From Lysinibacillus halotolerans (GTDB lineage Bacteria > Bacillota > Bacilli > Bacillales_A > Planococcaceae): DNA of 64,000 nt. The stretch spans positions 1-64,000 of the forward strand of contig NZ_RHLQ01000013.1 of the NCBI RefSeq assembly GCF_003711845.1, in the 5' to 3' direction. A model generated the notes under the pieces. That model worked only from the letters and a program-made list of their open reading frames with translations. It ran no database searches and had not been told where the DNA came from. Below, piece after piece: positions 55,008 to 64,000 of this stretch; the stretch's first letter is position 1; every line of letters starts with the position of its first letter. The position numbers and the translations under genes are program-made.

Positions 55008-55087
55008 GCCTCTTAATATGGAAGCAACTATTTGATTTTCGTTATATATTGTATTTGTTGCCTTGTATTAAAAGTAGGCATTTTTAT
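55008..55087 (+). terminator. First terminator-like hairpin between hemA and hemX
   Basis: Arms GCCTCTTAATA (55008-55018) and TATTAAAAGTAGGC (55066-55079) pair with bulges, and GCAAC/GTTGC (55024-55028 with 55057-55061) extend the stem. TTTTTATTT follows. Its position right after hemA suggests a hemA terminator or attenuator. Confidence 0.6.
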
Positions 55088-55098
55088 TTGTAATTGAG

Positions 55099-55148
55099 GC
55101 GTTTTCGTATCTGTATGGTAAACTGAGATACGAGAACGCTTATTTTTT
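55099..55148 (+). terminator. Second, strong terminator-like hairpin before hemX
   Basis: A 14-bp stem with one G-T pair (55099-55112 with 55126-55139), 13-base loop, then TATTTTTT. As strong as any terminator in this window. No clear promoter follows before hemX. Confidence 0.8.
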
Positions 55149-55230
55149 GAAGTTTTACATATTTTTACTGAAAACCTTGAATAAGGTATTAGATTGATAA
55201 AAGTTGTAAAAGATGAAGAAGGGTAGCGAA

Positions 55231-56058
55231 ATGACACAATTAGCAATGGCTAGGCTTTATGAGATCATGGTTGTTCTTTATGCCGTCGGAATCGTATTTT
55301 ATTTCATCGATTTTTTCTACAAACGTGTTAAAATTCGACGAATTGGCTTTTGGCTCATTTCCGTCGTATGGGTCTTACAAACTGCATTCTTTTTACTTTA
55401 TATAATCGAAATTAGGCGTTTCCCTATTCTCTCATTGACAGAGGGGATTTACTTTTACGCATGGTTACTTGTGACGATTTCGATTATTTTACATTGTATT
55501 GCACGAGTTGATTTACCTGTATTTTTTATTAATGTTTTAGGATTTATCTTTGTGACGATTCATTTATTTACACCAAATCAGGTCGAACATCCACTAGTTG
55601 AATCGCTAGAATCTGAGATGGTATTTATCCATATATCCTTTGCTATTATTTCCTATGCTGCTTTTTCCCTTTCTTTTGTTTTTTCTGTTTTATATTTAAT
55701 TTTATACAGATTGCTAAAGGAGAAAAAGTATACGAAATTATGGTCCCGCTTACCTAGTTTGCATCAAATGAGTAGGTGGATGTTTTATTCCGTTTTAATT
55801 GGTGTTCCGATTATTTTTATTAGTTTATTATTAGGCTTGGAATGGGCGTTTTTAAAATTGGAGGTCCTCTCCATTTTCGATATAAAAATTGTCGGTTCCT
55901 TTGTCATTACGGTTATTTATTTAACGGTTTTAGTATTACATCATAGTGGGAAACTTACAGGTTTAAATTTTGCTTGGGCACAAATTTACACTTTCTTACT
56001 TGTTGTAATTAATTTCTTCTTAGGTAGTAAATTATCCAATTTTCATTTTTGGTATTAG
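55231..56058 (+). CDS. hemX: HemX-like cytochrome c assembly family membrane protein
   Basis: A 275-residue protein with about eight helices, of the HemX/CcsA-like family. LARLYEIMVVLYAVGIVFYFIDFFYKRVKIRRIGFWL, PILSLTEGIYFYAWLLVTISIILH and a later HISFAIISYAAFSLSFVFSVLYLILYRLLKEKK segment are typical. In B. subtilis HemX lowers HemA protein level. GAAGGGTAGCG supports ATG 55231 over 55213. It starts the hemXCDBL run, whose genes are 1-20 bp apart or overlapping. Confidence 0.88.
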   Translation: MTQLAMARLYEIMVVLYAVGIVFYFIDFFYKRVKIRRIGFWLISVVWVLQTAFFLLYIIEIRRFPILSLTEGIYFYAWLLVTISIILHCIARVDLPVFFINVLGFIFVTIHLFTPNQVEHPLVESLESEMVFIHISFAIISYAAFSLSFVFSVLYLILYRLLKEKKYTKLWSRLPSLHQMSRWMFYSVLIGVPIIFISLLLGLEWAFLKLEVLSIFDIKIVGSFVITVIYLTVLVLHHSGKLTGLNFAWAQIYTFLLVVINFFLGSKLSNFHFWY

Positions 56059-56076
56059 TAGAAAGGTAGGCTTATC

Positions 56077-57006
56077 ATGAGAAAAATCATCGTAGGTTCA
56101 CGGAAAAGTAAATTAGCACTAACTCAAACGAACTGGTTTATAAATGAATTAAAAAACGCGGGAGTTCCTTTTGAGTTTGAAGTAAAGGAAATTGTAACAA
56201 AGGGAGACCGTATTTTAGATGTTCAATTGTCTAAAGTTGGAGGGAAAGGGTTATTTGTAAAAGAAATCGAACAAGCCTTGTATGATAAAGATATCGATTT
56301 TGCTGTTCATTCCATGAAAGACATGCCAGCAGTATTACCAGAAGGGTTAGTTATTGGATGTATTCCTCCCCGTGAAGATGCAAGAGATGCCTTTATCTCA
56401 AAAGGTCATGTGAAATTTGCGGACTTACCTAAAGGAGCAGTTGTTGGGACAAGCTCTTTACGTCGTAGTGCTCAACTTTTACAGGCAAGACCTGATCTTG
56501 AAATTAAATGGATTCGAGGAAATGTAGATACTCGTTTAGCAAAACTTGAAAATGAAGATTACGATGCAATCATTTTAGCTGCAGCTGGTCTGAAACGTCT
56601 TGGTTGGAATGATGACGTCGTTACAGAATATTTAGATATCGATTTATGTTTACCTGCAGTAGCCCAAGGAACATTAGGAATTGAATGTCGCGGAGATGAC
56701 AAAGAGCTATTAGATGCATTAGCAAAATTAACAGATCAAACTACTTGGAACGAAGCCCATGCTGAGCGTGCCTTTTTAGCTGCTATGGATGGTGGCTGCC
56801 AAGTGCCAATCGCAGGCTATGCAAAAACTGAAGGGGATACATTAACTTTAACTGGACTAGTTGCAGCCCCAGATTCATCTGTTATTTATAAAGAAACTTT
56901 AACTGGAACTAACCCTGAGCAATTAGGGAAAGAAGTAGCGAACATTTTAACAGAGCAAGGAGCCTTTGATTTAATTCAGAAAGTAAAGGCTGAACAAAAT
57001 GCTTAA
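56077..57006 (+). CDS. hemC: Hydroxymethylbilane synthase (porphobilinogen deaminase)
   Basis: A 309-residue enzyme joining four porphobilinogens into hydroxymethylbilane. [45 protein letters not shown] and [11 protein letters not shown] line the active site, and dipyrromethane-cofactor Cys241 is in [21 protein letters not shown] precedes ATG 56077. It overlaps hemD by 8 bp. Confidence 0.97.
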   Translation: MRKIIVGSRKSKLALTQTNWFINELKNAGVPFEFEVKEIVTKGDRILDVQLSKVGGKGLFVKEIEQALYDKDIDFAVHSMKDMPAVLPEGLVIGCIPPREDARDAFISKGHVKFADLPKGAVVGTSSLRRSAQLLQARPDLEIKWIRGNVDTRLAKLENEDYDAIILAAAGLKRLGWNDDVVTEYLDIDLCLPAVAQGTLGIECRGDDKELLDALAKLTDQTTWNEAHAERAFLAAMDGGCQVPIAGYAKTEGDTLTLTGLVAAPDSSVIYKETLTGTNPEQLGKEVANILTEQGAFDLIQKVKAEQNA

Positions 57007-57766
57007 ACCTTTAGAAGGAAATACGGTCGTTTTAACGGGTACGACAAAATCGACTACAATCCTTACTAAAATTCAGTCATTAGGTGGAGAAGCTATTTCC
57101 TGTCCTCTTATTGAAACGAAAGAAACGATTCATCGAAATGATGATGAGCTACTTCAAAAAGCTCGAATAGTTGACTGGCTTATTTTCACAAGTCAAAATG
57201 GAGTCAGAGCCTTTTGTGATAAGATGAAACGCCATCATTTAACCCCTGCCCACTTTAATGGGCGGGTGGCGGCGGTTGGTACAAAAACAGCGAAATCTTT
57301 GGAACAAAATGGCTTCCAAGTAAGCTTCATGCCGACGGTTTTTAGTGCCGATGTATTTGTGAAGGAGTTCCCAGCGATAACGGGGGACGAACTAAACTGT
57401 TTGTTTATTAAAGGAAATAAAGCGAAAGATACGCTGAAAAGGGGATTACCTTTTGACGTGAAAGAATGGACTGTGTATGATACACATGAAAATCTGACCA
57501 ATATTCAGTCTTTAATAGAACTTGTACAAACAAAGGCAAAACCAATCCTTATTTTCGCAAGCCCTTCAGCTGTAGATGTTTTTGCAAATCATGTTGCCCC
57601 TATTACCGGGTGGGATAAAGCTAAATTAGCTGCCATTGGCCATATAACAGCAGCAAGAATAGCGTTTTATGGTGCTGAAGTTACATACAAACCGAAAGTT
57701 TATACAATGGAAGCAGTTATTGAAGAAATTCAAAGAAAGAAGGAAATCAATCATGAAAGATCTTAA
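56999..57766 (+). CDS. hemD: Uroporphyrinogen-III synthase
   Basis: A 255-residue enzyme that cyclises hydroxymethylbilane with inversion of ring D. The family is poorly conserved; visible features are [44 protein letters not shown], and [13 protein letters not shown] with the final [34 protein letters not shown]. Position between hemC and hemB supports the call. Its end overlaps the hemB start by 14 bp. Confidence 0.93.
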   Translation: MLKPLEGNTVVLTGTTKSTTILTKIQSLGGEAISCPLIETKETIHRNDDELLQKARIVDWLIFTSQNGVRAFCDKMKRHHLTPAHFNGRVAAVGTKTAKSLEQNGFQVSFMPTVFSADVFVKEFPAITGDELNCLFIKGNKAKDTLKRGLPFDVKEWTVYDTHENLTNIQSLIELVQTKAKPILIFASPSAVDVFANHVAPITGWDKAKLAAIGHITAARIAFYGAEVTYKPKVYTMEAVIEEIQRKKEINHERS

Positions 57767-58733
57767 TTTCAAAAGACATCGTCGTCTTCGTTCATCCGCA
57801 ACAATGCGTTCAATGGTGAAAGAAACTTATTTGCATAAAGAGGATTTTATTTATCCGATTTTTGTCATTGAAGGGGAAAATATAAAAAATGAAGTAAGCT
57901 CCATGCCTGGTGTTTTCCAATATTCTTTGGACAGATTAGCTGAAGAAGTAGATGAAGTTGTCGCTTTAGGAATTCCATCGGTTATTTTATTCGGTATACC
58001 AGCAGAAAAGGATGCTGTAGGTACTGGTGCATTCCATGACCATGGTATTGTTCAAGAAGCAACTCGTTTAATTAAAGAACGTCATCCGGAATTAATCGTT
58101 ATTGCGGATACATGTTTATGTGAATTTACTGATCATGGTCATTGTGGAGTAGTAGAAGGAGAAAAAATCTTAAATGACCCTTCACTAGATGTTTTAGCCC
58201 GTACAGCTGTATCTCAAGCAAAAGCAGGAGCGGACATTATTGCCCCATCCAATATGATGGATGGTTTCGTAGCGGCTATTCGTGTTGCCTTAGATGAAGC
58301 TGGTTTCGAAGATGTACCGATTATGTCTTACGCTGTAAAATATGCATCTGCTTACTATGGTCCATTCCGTGAAGCAGCAGATGGGGCTCCCCAATTTGGA
58401 GACCGTAAAACGTATCAAATGGATCCAGCGAATCGTTTAGAAGCATTCCGGGAAGCAGAATCCGATATCGAAGAAGGAGCAGATTTCTTAATCGTAAAAC
58501 CTGCACTATCTTATTTAGATATTATTCGTGATGTTCGTAACAATTACAATTTACCAATCGTGGCTTATAACGTATCTGGTGAATATGCGATGGTAAAAGC
58601 AGCAGCATTAAACGGCTGGATTGATGAAAAAGCGGTAGTGCTAGAAACTTTACTTGGTATGAAACGTGCTGGTGCTGATATGATTCTTACTTATCATGCA
58701 AAAGATGCTGTCCGTTGGTTGGAGGGGAAATAA
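57753..58733 (+). CDS. hemB: Delta-aminolevulinic acid dehydratase (porphobilinogen synthase)
   Basis: A 326-residue enzyme condensing two 5-aminolevulinates. Schiff-base lysines Lys196 ([15 protein letters not shown]) and Lys249 ([10 protein letters not shown]) are present, and Cys121, Cys123 and Cys131 in [14 protein letters not shown] form the zinc site, so this is a zinc-type HemB. AAGAAGGAAAT precedes ATG 57753 inside hemD; the longer frame from 57669 is not used. Two bases separate it from hemL. Confidence 0.96.
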   Translation: MKDLNFKRHRRLRSSATMRSMVKETYLHKEDFIYPIFVIEGENIKNEVSSMPGVFQYSLDRLAEEVDEVVALGIPSVILFGIPAEKDAVGTGAFHDHGIVQEATRLIKERHPELIVIADTCLCEFTDHGHCGVVEGEKILNDPSLDVLARTAVSQAKAGADIIAPSNMMDGFVAAIRVALDEAGFEDVPIMSYAVKYASAYYGPFREAADGAPQFGDRKTYQMDPANRLEAFREAESDIEEGADFLIVKPALSYLDIIRDVRNNYNLPIVAYNVSGEYAMVKAAALNGWIDEKAVVLETLLGMKRAGADMILTYHAKDAVRWLEGK

Positions 58734-58735
58734 TC

Positions 58736-60022
58736 ATGACATATGAAAAATCGATTCAAGCATTTTCTGAAAGTGTTCATTTAATGCCTGGTGGGGTAAA
58801 TAGCCCTGTACGTGCATTTAAATCAGTTAACACAGATCCAATTTTTATGGAATCTGGAAAAGGTGCCATTATTAAAGATATCGATGGCAATGAATACATT
58901 GACTATGTATTAAGTTGGGGCCCCCTTATTTTAGGTCATTCCCATCCAGAAGTTGTGAAAGCTATTCAAGAGCAAGCTGCAAAAGGCTCTTCTTTTGGTG
59001 CTCCAACTTTATTGGAAAATGAATTAGCTCAAATTGTTATTGATCGAGTTCCATCTGTTGAAATGGTACGTTTTGTTTCATCTGGTACGGAAGCGACAAT
59101 GGCAGCATTACGTTTAGCCCGTGGATATACGGGTAGAGATATTATTTTAAAATTCGAAGGATCTTACCACGGTCACGGTGATTCTTTATTAATTAAAGCT
59201 GGATCAGGCGTCGCTACTCTAGGTTTACCTGATAGCCCTGGTGTTCCTGCGGATATCGCTAAAAATACATTAACAGTTGCTTATAATGATTTAGAAGCAG
59301 TACAAGCAGTATTTGAAAAATTTGGTGAACAAATTGCGGCTGTAATTGTGGAGCCAGTTGCAGGAAATATGGGAGTTGTTCCTCCGAAACCAGGTTTCTT
59401 AGAAGGGTTACGAAAAGTAACAGAAGAAAATGGATCCCTTCTTATTTTTGATGAAGTAATGACTGGTTTCCGTGTCGATTATCATTGTGCTCAAGGTTAT
59501 TTTGGTGTGAACCCGGATTTAACATGCCTTGGTAAAGTTGTTGGCGGTGGTCTTCCAGTTGGTGCCTTTGCAGGGAAACGGGAAATTATGGAGCAAATTG
59601 CACCAGCAGGTCCAGTTTATCAAGCCGGAACATTATCCGGTAACCCATTAGCTATGACAGCTGGTATTGAGACGTTATCTCGTTTAACACCAGAATCCTA
59701 TGAATATTTCAAAAAATTAGGTGACCAATTAGAGGCGGGTATTCGTGAAGCAGCAACGAAATACAATATTCCACATACTGTTAATCGCGCTGGTTCAATG
59801 ATTGGTTTATTCTTAACAAATGAAGAGGTAGTGGACTTTGCTTCAGCTAAAACTTCAGACTTAAAATTATTTGCTGAGTATTATAAATTAATGGCGGAGG
59901 AAGGGATTTATTTACCACCTTCCCAATTTGAAGGATTGTTTATTTCAACTGCTCATACAGAAGAGCATATTGAAAAAACCGTAGAAGCATTCCATAAAGT
60001 GTTTGCCAAATTAGCCCGATAA
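58736..60022 (+). CDS. hemL: Glutamate-1-semialdehyde 2,1-aminomutase
   Basis: A 428-residue PLP enzyme making 5-aminolevulinate. [12 protein letters not shown] at the N-terminus, [38 protein letters not shown] and the PLP lysine Lys267 in [15 protein letters not shown] are intact, followed by [23 protein letters not shown] supports ATG 58736. It ends the hem run and a very strong terminator follows. Confidence 0.97.
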   Translation: MTYEKSIQAFSESVHLMPGGVNSPVRAFKSVNTDPIFMESGKGAIIKDIDGNEYIDYVLSWGPLILGHSHPEVVKAIQEQAAKGSSFGAPTLLENELAQIVIDRVPSVEMVRFVSSGTEATMAALRLARGYTGRDIILKFEGSYHGHGDSLLIKAGSGVATLGLPDSPGVPADIAKNTLTVAYNDLEAVQAVFEKFGEQIAAVIVEPVAGNMGVVPPKPGFLEGLRKVTEENGSLLIFDEVMTGFRVDYHCAQGYFGVNPDLTCLGKVVGGGLPVGAFAGKREIMEQIAPAGPVYQAGTLSGNPLAMTAGIETLSRLTPESYEYFKKLGDQLEAGIREAATKYNIPHTVNRAGSMIGLFLTNEEVVDFASAKTSDLKLFAEYYKLMAEEGIYLPPSQFEGLFISTAHTEEHIEKTVEAFHKVFAKLAR

Positions 60023-60025
60023 TGG

Positions 60026-60066
60026 AAAAGAGTGTCTATCTCAAAGGAGATAGGCACTCTTTTTTT
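60026..60066 (+). terminator. Intrinsic terminator of hemXCDBL
   Basis: A stem of about 17 bp (60026-60042 with 60047-60063), loop AAAG, continuing into seven T residues. Confidence 0.93.
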
Positions 60067-60182
60067 ATTAAAATAAAAAATAAGAATAAGTATGAAATGC
60101 CTTTTACTTACGGAAGTTTTATAGACATTTCTTAGCATACTTATTTTCTTGAAGCATATGGTAGATACGGGAGGGATACCAT

Positions 60183-61172
60183 ATGCAAAATATTAATTGG
60201 GATATGATGACGCAATTTGTATTTCCAGAACAGTTAGGTGTTGTGGAAGAAGTACTATCTGTTGATATAAAACCAATTTGGCAACAAATTGAGACGGATG
60301 ACTCCATTCGTTTAGTCGGTATTTATCATATAGCAGCTACGGCACGTTTTAATCCAAATGAATTGCCGGAGTATAGCGATGGTACTTATATCGAAGAATT
60401 GGAATTTGAAGGGAATAACGGTTATTTTGAATATGCACTACCTTTAGAAATTGATTTGCCTCGTGATAAAGTTGCGAGTGAAAGTCAGCCTCAAATTTGT
60501 ATAAATGATGTATCGTACTTTGTATATAATGGTTCAAATTGTACATTTAAATGGGATGTTGATTGTCAATTTGAAGAATCTGTCGAAGGTGCTTTATTCC
60601 ATTACGAAGTGGAAAATTCGTCATCGGAACAACCTCCAGTAACTGAAGAAATTCAATTTAATTATGAAGCCGTTTTCCCTGAACAACCTACGATACCAGA
60701 AAAAACAGCGAATCTTGAACCATTGAACGAAGCAATCACATTTACTGAACAGTTAAACGAAGATGAAACACAACAAGAAGAATCACAGGTGACAGAAGAA
60801 ATTCGTTTTGGACATGATGCTATTTTTCCAGAGGAGCCAACTGTTCAAGAACCATCAACTGCTCAAATGCAACCAGAGGTGGAGAATACAACTAATACCT
60901 CTGGACAAACTCCGACTGAAGAGCTGGAACTAGTTGTAGAAAATGAGAACGTATTATTCGATTCTTATGAAAGTAGTAGAAAATCATTGGATCATATTAC
61001 GTTTTCTAGTGGTAACCTTGTAGATAATAGTGAAGAAACATCTGAGTCTGTAAATAAAGATAAAGTAGTGGAATCGACTCAATATTTCCCTACGGATACG
61101 GATGATTTTTATCAAGAATTAACGGAGTCGTATACGATTCTAAATTTCTCAAATAAAATCATTCGCAAATAA
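60183..61172 (+). CDS. SpoVID-like spore coat morphogenesis protein without LysM
   Basis: A 329-residue acidic protein. Residues 1-140 (FVFPEQLGVVEEVLSVDIKPIWQQIETDDSIRLVGIYHI) resemble the N-terminal domain of SpoVID, which sits between hemL and valS in B. subtilis and guides spore encasement. It lacks the C-terminal LysM domain of B. subtilis SpoVID (575 residues). The middle is low-complexity, Glu/Thr/Pro-rich, with a repeat: VTEEIQF...AVFPEQPTIPE (153-173) and VTEEIRF...AIFPEEPTVQE (203-223), a 50-residue period. GGGAGGG precedes ATG 60183. The neighbour ysxE is missing. Position supports the call more than sequence does. Confidence 0.55.
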   Translation: MQNINWDMMTQFVFPEQLGVVEEVLSVDIKPIWQQIETDDSIRLVGIYHIAATARFNPNELPEYSDGTYIEELEFEGNNGYFEYALPLEIDLPRDKVASESQPQICINDVSYFVYNGSNCTFKWDVDCQFEESVEGALFHYEVENSSSEQPPVTEEIQFNYEAVFPEQPTIPEKTANLEPLNEAITFTEQLNEDETQQEESQVTEEIRFGHDAIFPEEPTVQEPSTAQMQPEVENTTNTSGQTPTEELELVVENENVLFDSYESSRKSLDHITFSSGNLVDNSEETSESVNKDKVVESTQYFPTDTDDFYQELTESYTILNFSNKIIRK

Positions 61173-61346
61173 CCAACATAATAAAACTAATATGAGTAAT
61201 AAAATAAAATCGCCAGTTGTTGGTACTATTAATGTTCGGATAGCTTGGAAAACCGCAATGGGAATGGCAATTTGTTTACAAAAAAATCGAGTTTTCCTAA
61301 GCCATGGTGGCAACAAATAGGGATTGTAGTTACTTCGTTTTTTCAT
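61149..61346 (-). CDS. Small conserved-looking membrane protein
   Basis: A 65-residue protein on the minus strand, overlapping the 3' end of the SpoVID-like gene by 24 bp in convergent orientation. It reads NPYLLPPWLRKTRFFCKQIAIPIAVFQAIRTLI, then a long hydrophobic helix at about 49-61. The Pro-Pro-Trp-Leu-Arg start, basic amphipathic region and terminal helix look like a constrained protein rather than chance. AAAGGAAGTG precedes ATG 61346. It diverges from the valS leader. I do not recognise a family. Confidence 0.6.
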   Translation of the reverse strand: MKKRSNYNPYLLPPWLRKTRFFCKQIAIPIAVFQAIRTLIVPTTGDFILLLILVLLCWLFANDFI

Positions 61347-61519
61347 ATTTTCACTTCCTTTCATCAAATTTATTGTCACTTGAAAACTGTTAATGGTATA
61401 TTATACAATAAGAACAGTTATACTTTGTTTAACCGTTGTCTTATACTATATAGTTATGATGAATTGTTAAATTGGTTTCATCAAATTGCATCGGTTGACA
61501 AAAGTGAAGTGAATAATGA

Positions 61520-61800
61520 TGGATGCGATGAACAGGAAGAGTAAAATGTGCTTGCTTGCTTAAGAGAGGAAACGGTAGCTGAAAAGTTTCTGCTTGCAAC
61601 CATTTGAACGTAGCCTTGGAGCAGCTTTTGTGAAATGATAGTAGCAAAATGCCGGGTAAACCCCGTTACCACAATGAGTGTCGAGATATTAGTGTTATTT
61701 CGTTTGAATTGATAACCTTATCTCGGAATTAAAGGTGGTACCGCGAAAAATAGAATCAAAACTCCTTCGTCCTTTTGATAGGGCGATAGGAGTTTTTTTA
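61520..61800 (+). ncRNA. T-box riboswitch leader of valS
   Basis: The leader carries the T-box core AAAGGTGGTACCGCG at 61731-61745, with a stem I region starting near GGAAGAG (about 61529) and the AGAGAGG segment at about 61563. The specifier triplet appears to be GUA (61610-61612) in GAAC-GUA-GCC, a valine codon, consistent with the downstream gene. Uncharged tRNA-Val would pair with the specifier and the UGG core to favour the antiterminator. A TTGACA at 61495-61500 is a candidate -35, but no good -10 follows. Confidence 0.88.
61758..61800 (+). terminator. Regulated terminator of the valS T-box
   Basis: AAACTCCT (61758-61765) pairs with AGGAGTTT (61788-61795), with inner TCGTCCT/AGGGCGA, followed by a T run. 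It is mutually exclusive with the antiterminator formed with the T-box core. Confidence 0.9.
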
Positions 61801-61840
61801 TTTTATTCGCTTTTAAAAAATATCATAAGGAGGAGTCAAT

Positions 61841-64000
61841 ATGACAGAACAACCAAACTTAACAATGCCAACGAAGTATGATCCCCAAAGTATAGAAGCG
61901 GGTCGTTATGAGTGGTGGTTAAAAGGGAAATTTTTTGAAGCACAGCCTGAAAGCGGAAAGCAGCCCTATTCCATTGTAATTCCACCTCCGAATGTAACAG
62001 GTAAATTACATTTAGGGCATGCATGGGATACGACATTACAAGATATTTTAATCCGTATGAAACGTATGCAAGGATACGACGCATTATGGTTACCTGGTAT
62101 GGACCATGCTGGTATTGCAACACAAGCAAAAGTTGAAGAGAAACTTCGCGAACAAGGGATTTCCCGTTACGATTTAGGCCGTCAAAAGTTCCTTGAGAAA
62201 ACGTGGGAATGGAAAGAAGAATATGCTGGCCATATTCGTGAGCAATGGGCAAAAATCGGCCTTGCTCTTGACTATACAAAAGAACGTTTTACATTGGATG
62301 AAGGTTTATCGGATGCCGTTAAAGAAGTATTCGTTTCATTGTATGAAAAAGGCTTAATTTATCGTGGTGAACGGATTATTAACTGGGATCCAGCAGCAAA
62401 AACAGCTTTATCTGACATTGAAGTAATTTATAAAGATGTTGAAGGTGCGTTTTACCATATGAATTATCCATTGGCAGATGGTTCAGGTGTGTTGGAAGTA
62501 GCAACAACTCGTCCGGAAACGATGCTTGGTGATTCTGGGGTAGCCGTTCATCCAAATGACGAACGCTATAAACATTTAGTTGGTAAAACCGTTATCCTGC
62601 CAATCGTTGGTCGTGAGATTCCAATCGTAGCAGATGATTACGTAGATATGGAATTCGGTACAGGGGTTGTAAAAATGACACCTGCCCATGATCCAAATGA
62701 CTTTGAAGTTGGTAACCGCCATAACTTAGAACGTATTCTCGTGATGAACGAAGATGGTACGATGAATGAAAATGCTGGAAAGTATCAAGGGATGGATCGT
62801 TTCGAATGCCGTAAACAAATTGTAGAAGATTTAAAGGCAGCAGGAGTACTTATTAAAGTCGAGCCTCATACCCACTCTGTAGGTCACTCAGAACGTTCAG
62901 GTGCTGTTGTGGAACCATATTTATCAAAACAATGGTTTGTAAAAATGCAACCGTTAGCAGAGGCTGCTCTTAACTTACAAGGGAATGAAGAAAGTAAAGT
63001 AAACTTTGTTCCTTCCCGATTTGAAAATACGTATTCCCGTTGGATGGAAAATATCCGTGACTGGTGTATTTCACGTCAACTGTGGTGGGGTCACCAAATC
63101 CCAGCTTGGTATCATAACGAAACAGGAGAAGTTTATGTAGGGAAAGAGGCTCCGAAAGATGCAGAAAATTGGACGCAAGATGAAGACGTATTAGATACTT
63201 GGTTCTCTTCTGCTCTATGGCCATTCTCTACTATGGGCTGGCCTGATGAAAATAATGAACTTTATAAACGTTACTACCCAACAAGTACATTAGTAACGGG
63301 ATATGATATTATTTTCTTCTGGGTTTCTCGAATGATTTTCCAAGGGAAAGAATTTACAGGGGAACGTCCATTTAAAGATGTATTAATTCATGGGTTAGTT
63401 CGTGATGGTGAAGGACGTAAAATGAGTAAATCCCTCGGCAATGGTGTAGATCCAATGGAAGTAATCGACCAATATGGTGCCGACTCCTTACGTTATTTCT
63501 TAGCAACTGGATCATCTCCAGGTCAAGATTTACGTTATACAACAGAAAAAGTAGAATCGATTTGGAACTTTGCCAATAAAATTTGGAACGCTTCCCGTTT
63601 CGCTTTAATGAACATGGATGGGATGAAATATGAGGAAATCGATTTAACAGGTCATTTAAATGTTGCGGATAAATGGATTTTAACTCGTTTAAATGAAACG
63701 ATTGAGCGGGTAACAAATTTAGCAGATCGTTATGAATTCGGTGAAGTAGGCCGTGAATTGTATAACTTCATTTGGGACGATTTCTGTTCATGGTATATTG
63801 AAATGGCGAAACTACCTCTTTATGGAGAAGATGAAGCAGCGAAGAAAACAACACGTTCTGTTCTTGCTTACGTACTTGATCAAACAATGCGATTATTACA
63901 TCCGTTTATGCCTTTCATTACAGAAGAAATTTGGCAACACCTTCCACATGAAGGCGAGTCAATTACAGTTGCTGCATGGCCAACAGTTAAAGAACAGTTT
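61841..64000 (+). CDS. valS: Valyl-tRNA synthetase (partial, runs off right edge)
   Basis: 720 codons are visible out of a usual length of about 880. The class I motif HLGHA follows PPPNVTGKL near residue 45, the domain [15 protein letters not shown] is intact, the editing domain includes [10 protein letters not shown], and the KMSKS motif is in [14 protein letters not shown]. The anticodon-binding region has begun ([21 protein letters not shown]). It charges tRNA-Val with valine. AAGGAGGAG at 61827-61835 precedes ATG 61841. Expression should be controlled by the T-box upstream. The C-terminal coiled-coil domain lies beyond the window. Confidence 0.97.
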   Translation, partial: MTEQPNLTMPTKYDPQSIEAGRYEWWLKGKFFEAQPESGKQPYSIVIPPPNVTGKLHLGHAWDTTLQDILIRMKRMQGYDALWLPGMDHAGIATQAKVEEKLREQGISRYDLGRQKFLEKTWEWKEEYAGHIREQWAKIGLALDYTKERFTLDEGLSDAVKEVFVSLYEKGLIYRGERIINWDPAAKTALSDIEVIYKDVEGAFYHMNYPLADGSGVLEVATTRPETMLGDSGVAVHPNDERYKHLVGKTVILPIVGREIPIVADDYVDMEFGTGVVKMTPAHDPNDFEVGNRHNLERILVMNEDGTMNENAGKYQGMDRFECRKQIVEDLKAAGVLIKVEPHTHSVGHSERSGAVVEPYLSKQWFVKMQPLAEAALNLQGNEESKVNFVPSRFENTYSRWMENIRDWCISRQLWWGHQIPAWYHNETGEVYVGKEAPKDAENWTQDEDVLDTWFSSALWPFSTMGWPDENNELYKRYYPTSTLVTGYDIIFFWVSRMIFQGKEFTGERPFKDVLIHGLVRDGEGRKMSKSLGNGVDPMEVIDQYGADSLRYFLATGSSPGQDLRYTTEKVESIWNFANKIWNASRFALMNMDGMKYEEIDLTGHLNVADKWILTRLNETIERVTNLADRYEFGEVGRELYNFIWDDFCSWYIEMAKLPLYGEDEAAKKTTRSVLAYVLDQTMRLLHPFMPFITEEIWQHLPHEGESITVAAWPTVKEQF

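Overview
The window is AT-rich chromosomal DNA from an endospore-forming member of the Bacillales (Bacillota). The evidence is the conserved block ysoA-tig-clpX-lonA-engB-hemA-hemX-hemC-hemD-hemB-hemL-(spoVID-like)-valS at 46-64 kb, strong AGGAGG-type ribosome sites, TTG and GTG starts, T-rich intrinsic terminators, a T-box leader on valS and a DUF3231 protein. I cannot name the species. No rRNA, tRNA, CRISPR array, insertion sequence or prophage is visible.

Layout. 0-4.5 kb: a SUFU-domain protein, a membrane protein, an NdpA-like nucleoid protein (minus strand), a HAD hydrolase split by a one-base frameshift and an Lrp/AsnC regulator. 4.8-13.3 kb: a peptide-type ABC importer (two permeases, lipoprotein, two ATPases), then a gamma-glutamyltransferase-like hydrolase and two half-size chromate-transporter proteins; this looks like uptake and hydrolysis of gamma-glutamyl or similar peptides. 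13.6-18.9 kb: a NitT/TauT/THI5-type ABC importer, an MFS exporter and a 56-residue zinc-ribbon protein. 18.9-22.3 kb: a threonine-aldolase-like enzyme, several small proteins including an 8-cysteine phospholipase A2-like protein, and an APH-type kinase.

22.3-34.8 kb is the most distinctive region: a P1 peptidase gene, then a tightly packed run encoding a VanX-type D,D-dipeptidase, DppA-type D-aminopeptidase, L-Ala-D/L-Glu epimerase, a complete Opp-type importer, LD-carboxypeptidase, a beta-lactamase-fold protein without a signal peptide and an NlpC/P60 endopeptidase. All the soluble enzymes lack signal peptides. Together they form a cytoplasmic pathway that could import cell-wall peptides and take them down to free amino acids. 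It is an expanded relative of the dpp-ykf genes of Bacillus subtilis.

35-45 kb holds an aminotransferase with a polar amino-acid ABC importer (a 132-bp imperfect inverted repeat lies between its lipoprotein and permease genes), a universal stress protein, an OFA-type carboxylate transporter, a hemolysin-III protein, an SDR dehydrogenase, DUF3231, a DUF1700/DUF4097 protein and an epimerase. 46-64 kb is the housekeeping block of chaperone, proteases, haem synthesis and valS. Two PerR-box-like palindromes lie upstream of hemA, and two terminator-like hairpins separate hemA from hemX. valS runs off the right edge.
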